Shown here piece after piece: positions 6,113 to 10,912 of a stretch of 10,912 nucleotides of DNA. The DNA lies in assembly GCA_937967875.1 (NCBI GenBank), contig CALBTQ010000248.1, positions 1-10,912 on the forward strand, in the 5' to 3' direction. The stretch is from an uncultured Pseudomonadota bacterium (GTDB lineage Bacteria > Lernaellota > Lernaellaia > Lernaellales > Lernaellaceae). Every line of letters begins with the position of its first letter. The stretch's first letter is position 1. Under the pieces are notes generated by a model. It worked only from the letters and a program-made list of their open reading frames with translations, was not told the DNA's origin and did not search any database. Made by a program: the position numbers and the translations under genes.

Positions 6113-7302
6113 AGCTCTTTGAGTAATTGTTGCAATTGCCGCATCAGTTCTTCCGTGCCATCCGGTCCGATGGACATGGAACGTTCGTAGCTGTACGCCT
6201 CGTCGGCGGCCTGTCGAGAGTCAATCAGATAACCCAATTCATCGCCGCCCAGGCCGAACAGGAAATTGCATTTCGCCCTCATGGCATTTTTGATGGCGAA
6301 ACCCACGGCGGGCAGCGGTTCGCCGGGTAACGTGGCAAACATTGCGTCGCCGAGGCGAGCGGCGAACAGACATGTTTCCACTTTATTGCGATACAATTGG
6401 CGTTGGAAAATGCCGATGTTGGCCAGGAAGAACAGTTGCTTGTTATCGACCGGAACGACGAGGCGTTGGGAGCGGAAGGTGAGTTCTTCGTAGCCCTTCG
6501 TTTTCGCCGTGCGCCAGCATTCGACCGCCACGCCGCCCAGCGTCTTGCCGGCCCGCTTGACGAACGAACGCCGCGCCGATTGTTCGGCGTCGTTATCAAG
6601 ATTCAAGGTGACCATGCCGCCCAGTGCGCCGTTGAAAAATAAACTGACCGCGCCGGTTTCCTCTTCGACGCGCTTGTGCAGATGATGAACGTAGTCGGGC
6701 GAGATCGCCGTGTTGGTTTCCCACAAGCCTTCCGGATGGCAGGCAAAGTTGGTCAGGCAGGCGATCGGCCGTCCGTCGACGCCGTCCACGCGCATCACCG
6801 ACATCGTCTGGTCGTGATATCCAGCCTGCCGGACGTTGATCACCCATTCCGCTTTGTCCGTTTTGTCCTCGGCAAAACCGAAGACCGCCGGGCGTTTGCG
6901 AATTTGAGCCCGCGCCACGCCCGCGGCGATCTGTTGGAACATCCAATCGATGTAGGCCTCGTCGCGCCCGGATCGAATGGGCACCTCGCCGACGCCCGGA
7001 CCCCACAGACCCATCGTATCCGGACCGGAATGCGTGTGCGTGCAAGCCACCAGCACGCGTTCGGGCGCGACGCCGGCAAGCTGCGCGCGCAGGCGGTCGA
7101 CGTCCGGCAGCATCAGGCCGATCAAATCGAGCGCGATCCAAACCAGCGGACCGTTGTGATCTTCCAGGTAGAGGATACGGGCGCTCAACGGTTCGGCTAC
7201 GCCGGTCGCCGGCCGGTTGGGTCCGAAACCGGCCAAATACGTGCGCGGCACGTTGAACGGCGTGATGTCGACAGCGACGGCGGCGGCGAGTGTATGTTTC
7301 AT
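6109..7302 (-). CDS. Short neutral/alkaline ceramidase-family hydrolase
   Basis: A 397-residue protein matching the N-terminal catalytic domain of the neutral/alkaline non-lysosomal ceramidase family, without the C-terminal domain of the full enzymes (about 650 residues or more). Diagnostic parts: DITPFNVPRTYLAGFG (12-27), GVAEPLSARILYLED (34-48), the near-invariant CTHTHSGPDT (87-96), NFACHPEGL (185-193), FFNGALGGM (222-230), LPGEPLP (325-331) and GDELGYLID (353-361). By comparison with Pseudomonas ceramidase the zinc ligands would be a histidine of THTH (H89 or H91), H189, E328 and Y358, all present. The nucleophilic serine of true ceramidases is not seen: there is no Ser between 221 and 241. 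No signal peptide is visible, so it is probably cytoplasmic. The start lies 2 nt after the symporter stop, and its stop overlaps coaE. Amide or ester hydrolysis of an imported compound is possible; ceramide cleavage is not assured. Confidence 0.8.
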   Translation of the reverse strand: MKHTLAAAVAVDITPFNVPRTYLAGFGPNRPATGVAEPLSARILYLEDHNGPLVWIALDLIGLMLPDVDRLRAQLAGVAPERVLVACTHTHSGPDTMGLWGPGVGEVPIRSGRDEAYIDWMFQQIAAGVARAQIRKRPAVFGFAEDKTDKAEWVINVRQAGYHDQTMSVMRVDGVDGRPIACLTNFACHPEGLWETNTAISPDYVHHLHKRVEEETGAVSLFFNGALGGMVTLNLDNDAEQSARRSFVKRAGKTLGGVAVECWRTAKTKGYEELTFRSQRLVVPVDNKQLFFLANIGIFQRQLYRNKVETCLFAARLGDAMFATLPGEPLPAVGFAIKNAMRAKCNFLFGLGGDELGYLIDSRQAADEAYSYERSMSIGPDGTEELMRQLQQLLKEL

Positions 7303-7304
7303 AA

Positions 7305-8720
7305 TTATTTCTCGATAGGATAGTATTTAAAAGCGACCCAGCCGGCGAACAGCAGGACGCCGGCGACCGGGCCGATCAGAATGATGCCTCCCGGATGGTC
7401 CGGCGTGTCGCCGAAGTATTTGAGCATCATCGGCGCGATGACCGTGGCCAGACCGGCCGCGAATTTGGTGATCAATCCTTCCATGCCGTTGTACATCGCC
7501 TCGCGGCGATAACCGGTGCGCGAGGCGTCCAGGTCGACGATGTCGGCGAACAACGCGCGCGGCAGCACGAAAATCGTGGCGATGGGGAACGTCGCGAACA
7601 AGAATAGAATGCTCACGTGAGTCAGAATGATCACGCTTTCCGACAGCGCCGGATAGCCGAGGTTGACGACGATCCAGTTGCCCAGCCAACCGAACACGGG
7701 GAAGGCCTTCATCGACACCAGCAACGGCAGCATCAGCGCGAACATAAGCTGGCTGAGCAGATAGATCTTTTTCTTGCCGTGCTTGGCCGACAATTTATAC
7801 ACCAGCACGAACAACGGCAGGCTCAGCAGCGTGATCGCGCCCTGCAGGATGCCCGCGGCTGCTTCGCCGTAACCGATGACCACCGTTACCATAAACGGGA
7901 TGATCGCCACGAGCATATCGATCGCCACGCGGAAGAAACTGACCGAGACCACGTACGGCAAGAAAGCCGGATTCGAGAGACAATGCCCGAAGGCCTCCCA
8001 GAATTTGTACGGCACTTCTTTGGCCGCCGAATGGGGTTTTTCCCGCACTTTCAGAATCGACAGCCAGAAGCACAGCATCATGGCGATGCCGAACAGGTAG
8101 GCGGCGAATTTGTACCCGTCAGGGAATTGAATCGGGCCGATTTTCACGCCGTTGGAGAAACGCTCGATGAAAAAGCCGATGGCGACCGTGGCGATCAACA
8201 TGCCGGCGACGTCGAAATAGCCCATGTAGGTTGAGGTTTCGATGCGCTCTTCGTTGTGCATGGTGATTTCCGGCAACAACGAAAGGTATGGCGCAACCAC
8301 CGCCGTGTAGAAAAACCAAAAGCCGCTCAGGCCGAAGATCAACCAGGCGATATTCTGCCAGGCGCCGGGATCGGCGGGCGGGTACCACAGAAGGATCGAG
8401 AACAGCGTCAGAAACGGCGCGCCGAAAAAGACCCAGGGGATGCGCCGTCCCCAGCGCGTGTTGTGCCGGTCGGACATATAACCGACGAACGGATCGGCGA
8501 CCGAATCGACGAGGCGGCCGATGAAGTTGATCGCGGCGAATGCGCCGTAGCCGACCAGATAGACTTTATTGCCGGCCGCATCGGTTTGGCCGGTGTAAAA
8601 ATAAAGCAGCCAACCCACGATGATCGAAGGGGAAAGCGTCACACCCATCTCACCGGTGGCGTATAAAATGCGTTGGAATAATCTCAGTTCGCGTTGCGGG
8701 GCGGCCGAAGGTTCGCTCAT
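7305..8720 (-). CDS. GPH-family (glycoside-pentoside-hexuronide:cation) MFS symporter
   Basis: A 471-residue integral membrane protein with about 12 hydrophobic segments and the standard length of the GPH/MFS_2 family (MelB-like), which imports sugars or glycosides with Na+ or H+. The hallmark is the loop after helix 2, RLVDSVADPFVGYMSDR (69-85) followed by TRWGRRIPW (88-96), including the paired aspartates (D72, D76) that bind the coupling cation in MelB-type carriers. A second internal match near 383-395 (ALFADIVDLDASRTGYRRE region) is the usual repeat in the C-half. ATG 8720 is chosen because GGAG (8730-8727) is 6 nt upstream; an in-frame TTG at 8732 is less likely. First gene of an operon with the ceramidase-family gene (2-nt gap) and coaE. 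The neighbour suggests the cargo is, or carries, an amide- or ester-linked substrate (inference). Substrate not identifiable. Confidence 0.92.
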   Translation of the reverse strand: MSEPSAAPQRELRLFQRILYATGEMGVTLSPSIIVGWLLYFYTGQTDAAGNKVYLVGYGAFAAINFIGRLVDSVADPFVGYMSDRHNTRWGRRIPWVFFGAPFLTLFSILLWYPPADPGAWQNIAWLIFGLSGFWFFYTAVVAPYLSLLPEITMHNEERIETSTYMGYFDVAGMLIATVAIGFFIERFSNGVKIGPIQFPDGYKFAAYLFGIAMMLCFWLSILKVREKPHSAAKEVPYKFWEAFGHCLSNPAFLPYVVSVSFFRVAIDMLVAIIPFMVTVVIGYGEAAAGILQGAITLLSLPLFVLVYKLSAKHGKKKIYLLSQLMFALMLPLLVSMKAFPVFGWLGNWIVVNLGYPALSESVIILTHVSILFLFATFPIATIFVLPRALFADIVDLDASRTGYRREAMYNGMEGLITKFAAGLATVIAPMMLKYFGDTPDHPGGIILIGPVAGVLLFAGWVAFKYYPIEK

Positions 8721-8750
8721 GTGGGACTCCAAGTGTTGAAAAGAGCTTCT

Positions 8751-8779
8751 TTCTTAACACAAATCAGACAAGGCGGCAA
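8751..8779 (-). promoter_or_regulatory. Weak candidate promoter for the symporter operon
   Basis: The 96-bp gap 8721-8816 is clearly more A/T-rich than its surroundings, as expected of a promoter region. The best-spaced pair on the minus strand is TTGCCG (8779-8774), 17 bp, TAAGAA (8756-8751), with a poor -10. No terminator hairpin for the upstream HD gene is visible, so read-through from it is also possible. Confidence 0.25.
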
Positions 8780-8816
8780 TCGGTAAACTTCCGAAAAGAT
8801 AAAGAAATTCTTCCAA

Positions 8817-9392
8817 TTAGGTCTGCGAATCCGTCCGCGGACGACGGCGGCGCAGTTCGGCGAACAATGCGCGCACGAGGTCGAGATCTTGCTCGACGAA
8901 ATTGGGTGGGTATTCCCAAAATTCCGCGACGTCGCGATTGCCCGCCCGCTCGTAACGCAGGACCTTGGCCATCATCTGCAGCTTATCGGCGGCCTTGACC
9001 AAGCGCGCCTCCAGCGTTTCGCCGGCGATGAACTCCTCGAACAATTCGCGGTAGCGCTCGCCCAAATCGTCCAACGGCGCCAACAGGTGCGCGGCGATCT
9101 TGCTTTCCGCTTCGTCTTTGGCGCCCGCCGGCAGGAAATTCTCGCCGCGCTTGGGAATGTCGCCCAGCTTCACTTCGCCCAATTCGTGCAGCAACGCCAT
9201 GCGCAGCGTCTTTTCCGCGTCGGCCTCGGGAAAATGATCGACCAGCAGCATCGCCCACATCGTCATGCCGTACGAATGCGCCGCCACCGATTCGGGCGCG
9301 GCGACCGAACGCATCAAGTAGCCCATGCGCGGATACGCTTCCAGACGGTCGACTTCCAGCAGTAGATCGACGATCTCTCTCACTTTCATCAT
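8817..9392 (-). CDS. HD-domain phosphohydrolase, YfbR/HDDC2-like (5'-deoxynucleotidase-like)
   Basis: A 191-residue cytoplasmic protein resembling E. coli YfbR, a 5'-deoxyribonucleotidase that dephosphorylates dNMPs, and the related HDDC2/HD_3 proteins. The match begins early (VDRLEAYPRMGYLMRSVAAPESVAAHS, about residues 14-40, compared with the YfbR pattern LxxxxRWPLMRNVRTENVSEHS). It continues through ALLHELGEVKLGDIPKR (66-82) and VKAADKLQMMAKVL (132-145). Metal ligands would be H39, H69 and D136; the conserved acidic E73 and D78 are present. The defining HD pair is H69-E70 here instead of His-Asp, a conservative but notable change. AGGAG (9401-9397) is 4 nt from the first ATG (9392) and 7 nt from the second (9389), so the true start may be the second Met. 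Divergent from another HD-domain gene; 96 bp upstream of the symporter operon. Confidence 0.8.
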   Translation of the reverse strand: MMKVREIVDLLLEVDRLEAYPRMGYLMRSVAAPESVAAHSYGMTMWAMLLVDHFPEADAEKTLRMALLHELGEVKLGDIPKRGENFLPAGAKDEAESKIAAHLLAPLDDLGERYRELFEEFIAGETLEARLVKAADKLQMMAKVLRYERAGNRDVAEFWEYPPNFVEQDLDLVRALFAELRRRRPRTDSQT

Positions 9393-9409
9393 GTTTCTCC
9401 TTGTCGCGC

Positions 9410-9438
9410 ATGATAGACGGCGAGACCGCGCAGGGCAA
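9410..9438 (-). promoter_or_regulatory. Candidate promoter for the minus-strand HD gene
   Basis: The minus strand reads TTGCCC (9438-9433), a 17-bp spacer, then TATCAT (9415-9410). These match consensus at 4 of 6 and 5 of 6 positions. Transcription would start near 9403, giving a short leader that just includes the AGGAG at 9401-9397. Confidence 0.45.
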
Positions 9439-9442
9439 CAAG

Positions 9443-9463
9443 CGCTTGCCAGGGCGGCAAGCG
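9443..9463. repeat. Perfect 8-bp inverted repeat in the divergent promoter region
   Basis: CGCTTGCC (9443-9450), a 5-nt loop AGGGC, then GGCAAGCG (9456-9463): eight GC-rich pairs. It overlaps a second perfect palindrome, CAAGCGCTTG (9439-9448), and an alternative pairing GGCAA (9434-9438) with TTGCC (9446-9450). No T-run follows on either strand, so it is not an intrinsic terminator. Its position between and over the two candidate -35 boxes suits an operator, but no regulator gene is visible nearby. Confidence 0.6.
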
Positions 9464-9475
9464 GACGGGTAACAT
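9446..9475 (+). promoter_or_regulatory. Candidate promoter for the plus-strand HD gene operon
   Basis: TTGCCA (9446-9451, 5 of 6 to consensus), an 18-bp spacer, then TAACAT (9470-9475, 4 of 6). Transcription would start near 9482, about 20 nt before the ATG at 9503. Its -35 box lies inside the inverted repeat. Confidence 0.45.
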
Positions 9476-9502
9476 CGGAACGCTCATTCCAAGGAGGTGG
9501 CC

Positions 9503-10078
9503 ATGGCCGCGAAGGACCCGGGAATCACGCGCGAGCGGGCGTTGGCTCTGCTGCGTGAAAAGCTCGGCGACCTGCCGAACCTGTACAAACACTGTCTTGC
9601 CTCCGAAGCGATCATGCGCGTGTTGGCTTTGCGTTTCGGCGAAGATCCCGAATTCTGGGGACTGGCCGGTTTGCTGCACGATATCGATCTGGGCGAGGTC
9701 GGCGAAGACATGAGCGTGCATGCCGAAGTCGGCGCATCGTTGTTAAATGAACTGGGCGTGCATCCGGAAATCACCGGCGCGATTCGCAAACACAACGATG
9801 CGCTGGGCTTCGCGCGTGAGACGACGCTGGAGCATGCGTTGGCCGCCGCCGAAACGGTGACGGGTCTGGTAATCGCCACCGCCTTGGTTTATCCCGATAA
9901 AAAGCTGGCGTCGGTCAAACCCAAGAGCGTGCGCAAACGTTACAAGGAAAAGCTGTTCGCCGCCGGGGCCGACCGGGCGATCATCGCCGAGTGCGAAACG
10001 ATCGGCATAGCGCTCGATGAGTTTCTCGATCTCAGCCTACAGGCGCTGGTGGGCATTGCCGACGATCTCGGGTTATAA
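9503..10078 (+). CDS. HD-domain (HDIG-like, COG2316-type) predicted phosphohydrolase
   Basis: A 191-residue soluble protein of the COG2316 group of HD hydrolases, whose substrate is not established. Family features: LYKHCLASEAIMRVLALRFG (28-46, H30), WGLAGLLHDIDLGEVG (52-67, H59-D60), SVHAEVGASLLNELGV (71-86, H73), AIRKHND (93-99, H97) and the characteristic C-terminal part TGLVIATALVYPDK (120-133), SVRKRYKEKLFAAGADR (142-158) and LGI-like IGIALDEFL (167-175). The usual Asp of the family segment ALYAxDxLTG appears as Glu here (E117 in AAAETVTG). ATG 9503 is preferred because a strong AAGGAGG (9491-9497) sits 5 nt upstream; the GTG at 9497 lies within that site. It is the first gene of a plus-strand run: the small membrane-protein gene follows after about 30 bp. 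It is divergent from the YfbR-like HD gene across 110 bp. Confidence 0.85.
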   Translation: MAAKDPGITRERALALLREKLGDLPNLYKHCLASEAIMRVLALRFGEDPEFWGLAGLLHDIDLGEVGEDMSVHAEVGASLLNELGVHPEITGAIRKHNDALGFARETTLEHALAAAETVTGLVIATALVYPDKKLASVKPKSVRKRYKEKLFAAGADRAIIAECETIGIALDEFLDLSLQALVGIADDLGL

Positions 10079-10108
10079 TCGGAGCGAATGTGAGGAGACG
10101 TGAAGCCG

Positions 10109-10420
10109 ATGGAAAATGACCTGTTCCAAAAAATACGCACCTTTTTCGACCGCACGACTGCAAACGCCGAGGCGATGAGCGAAGCGTTGATGGTTATCGA
10201 GCCGGTGCCGCCCTACGGCGGGCGCGGCATGGTCACCGTGCTGATCACCGCCGCCGGACTGATTTCCATCGCGCTGCTGGGCGGCATGGGCCTGGTGTCG
10301 ATGATGGTGCTGCTGATCACGCTGGCGTTGATCTTTCTGATTCTGGCCAAAGTGTTCGGCATCAGCTTCGATATGGACCCCACCGAGATCTTCGGCTTCC
10401 ATCCCGGCGGACCGTTCTGA
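10109..10420 (+). CDS. Small membrane protein of unknown family
   Basis: A 103-residue protein I do not recognise. Residues 1-40 are soluble and partly amphipathic (MENDLFQKIRTFFDRTTANAEAM, read as two short helices), with EPVPPYGGRG just before the membrane. Residues 41-83 are almost entirely hydrophobic, enough for two tight transmembrane helices separated by a GGMG turn (58-61). The short tail SFDMDPTEIFGFHPGGPF (86-103) is rich in Pro, Gly and Phe. Start choice is uncertain: AGGAG (10093-10097) is only 2 nt from an in-frame GTG at 10100 and 11 nt from ATG 10109, and I prefer the ATG. The gene lies between the HD gene (about 30 bp) and the dehydrogenase (its TGA overlaps the next ATG by one base), so all three are probably one transcript. 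That coupling, and codon use like its neighbours, support it as a real gene. Function unknown. Confidence 0.7.
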   Translation: MENDLFQKIRTFFDRTTANAEAMSEALMVIEPVPPYGGRGMVTVLITAAGLISIALLGGMGLVSMMVLLITLALIFLILAKVFGISFDMDPTEIFGFHPGGPF

Positions 10421-10865
10421 TGCGCGCCCTGGTTTTCGACGAAACGCTGCAATTCGCCGAACGCCCCTACAAAGCGTTGCCCGGCGAATGCCTGGTGCGC
10501 GTGATCCTGGCGGGGATCTGCAATACCGATCTGGAAATTACCGCCGGCTACATGGGCTTTACCGGCGTGCTCGGCCACGAGTTCATCGGCGTGGTCGTGC
10601 AAGGGCCCGACGAACTGCTCGACAAGCGCGTAGTCGGCGAAATCAACGTCGGCTGCGGCGAATGCGCCCTTTGCCGGCAGGGCTTGGAGCGGCATTGCGC
10701 GACGCGCACCGTGCTGGGCATCGTCGGGCGCGACGGCGCGATGGCCGATGCGCTTTCGTTGCCGGCGAAGAATCTGCACCTTGTGCCCGAGACGGTCAGC
10801 GACGTCGAAGCGACCTTCGTCGAGCCGCTGGCCGCGGCTTGCGAGATTTTTGAGCAGGTGCATGT
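10420..10865 (+). CDS. Zinc-dependent alcohol dehydrogenase (MDR superfamily), N-terminal fragment
   Basis: The first 148 codons plus two bases of a medium-chain dehydrogenase, cut by the adapter at 10866; full proteins of this kind are about 320-350 residues, so the NAD(P)-binding Rossmann domain is missing. The GroES-like catalytic domain is clear: AGICNTDLEI (31-40) supplies the catalytic zinc Cys (C34), and GVLGHEFIGVV (49-59) supplies H53-E54. NVGCGECALCRQGLERHC (76-93) holds the four-cysteine structural zinc site (C79, C82, C85, C93; CX2CX2CX7C). FVEPLAAACE (133-142) contributes the acidic residue (E135) near the active site. These residues suggest an active oxidoreductase of the threonine/sorbitol dehydrogenase-like branch; the substrate cannot be assigned. 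The ATG overlaps the stop of the small membrane-protein gene by one base (TGATG), indicating translational coupling. Confidence 0.92.
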
Positions 10866-10912
10866 AGATCGGAAGAGCACACGTCTGAACTCCAGTCACC
10901 GAATACGATCTC
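10866..10912 (-). other. Illumina TruSeq index adapter (assembly contamination)
   Basis: Not genomic. AGATCGGAAGAGC onwards (10866-10899) is the standard TruSeq adapter in the opposite orientation to the one at 17-50. It is followed by CGAATACG (10900-10907), the exact reverse complement of the index at 9-16, and the first bases of the P7 complement (ATCTC). Genomic sequence ends at 10865. A minus-strand open frame starting at 10899 again reads MTGVQTCALPI and is an artefact. Confidence 0.98.

Noticed and set aside
6676..7323. 215-residue plus-strand frame
   Set aside because: Antisense to the ceramidase-family gene; composition rich in Arg/His/Gln typical of GC-driven shadow frames.
7617..8234. 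205-residue plus-strand frame rich in His, Gln, Arg and Asp
   Set aside because: Antisense to the transmembrane region of the symporter; hydrophobic codons read backwards give this composition.
8790..8815. Short palindromes such as AAGAA-A-TTCTT in the symporter upstream region
   Set aside because: Five-base arms in an A/T-rich stretch are expected by chance; not convincing as an operator or terminator.
9443..9463. Inverted repeat as an intrinsic terminator
   Set aside because: No run of T follows on either strand, and both flanking genes start here rather than end.
10213..10899. 228-residue minus-strand frame beginning in the right-hand adapter
   Set aside because: Starts in adapter and is antisense to the small membrane protein and the zinc dehydrogenase, whose motifs are unmistakable.
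1..10912. Linear plasmid, phage or transposon with terminal inverted repeats
   Set aside because: The terminal repeats are sequencing adapter, and no transposase, integrase, replication or structural phage gene is present.

Overview
This window looks like one complete short contig from a shotgun assembly, probably metagenomic, rather than a cut from a finished genome. Both ends are untrimmed Illumina TruSeq adapter (1-50 and 10866-10912) carrying the same 8-base index, once in each orientation. The genuine insert is 51-10865, and its first and last genes are both cut off by adapter. The DNA is GC-rich (about 60% by eye), densely coded, and has bacterial gene structure: AGGAG-type ribosome binding sites, ATG, GTG and TTG starts, and many 1-4 nt overlaps. 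The gene set is that of a free-living bacterium. Lineage cannot be fixed from this sequence; a deltaproteobacterial or myxobacterial-like uncultured group is only a guess.

Layout. 51-1687: the 5' part of a family 2 glycosyltransferase (minus) and, divergent from it, a multi-pass GT-C-type membrane glycosyltransferase (plus). 1638-4467: a minus-strand run of RNA and nucleotide housekeeping genes, CCA-adding enzyme (cca), RNase PH (rph) and the ITP/XTP pyrophosphatase (rdgB). The last gene overlaps the 3' end of the membrane glycosyltransferase. 4536-5516: a lone plus-strand, membrane-anchored metallo-beta-lactamase-fold hydrolase with a TTG start. 5513-8720: a minus-strand operon of a GPH-family sugar:cation symporter, a short neutral-ceramidase-family protein and dephospho-CoA kinase (coaE). 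8817-10865: two HD-domain phosphohydrolase genes transcribed away from each other from a 110-bp region with back-to-back candidate promoters and a palindrome. The plus-strand one leads an operon with a small unrecognised membrane protein and a truncated zinc alcohol dehydrogenase.

How the genes fit together. cca and rph both act on tRNA 3' ends (RNase PH trims, the CCA enzyme adds or repairs CCA), and RdgB cleans non-canonical purines from the nucleotide pool. The transporter and ceramidase-like protein look like an uptake/hydrolysis pair whose mRNA also carries coaE. I see no mobile element, CRISPR array, tRNA or rRNA gene. There is no convincing case for a wholly new system. The best leads are the divergent HD-gene control region, an Asp-to-Glu change at a metal-ligand position in each of three metallohydrolases, the atypical ceramidase-family active site, and the unknown small membrane protein.
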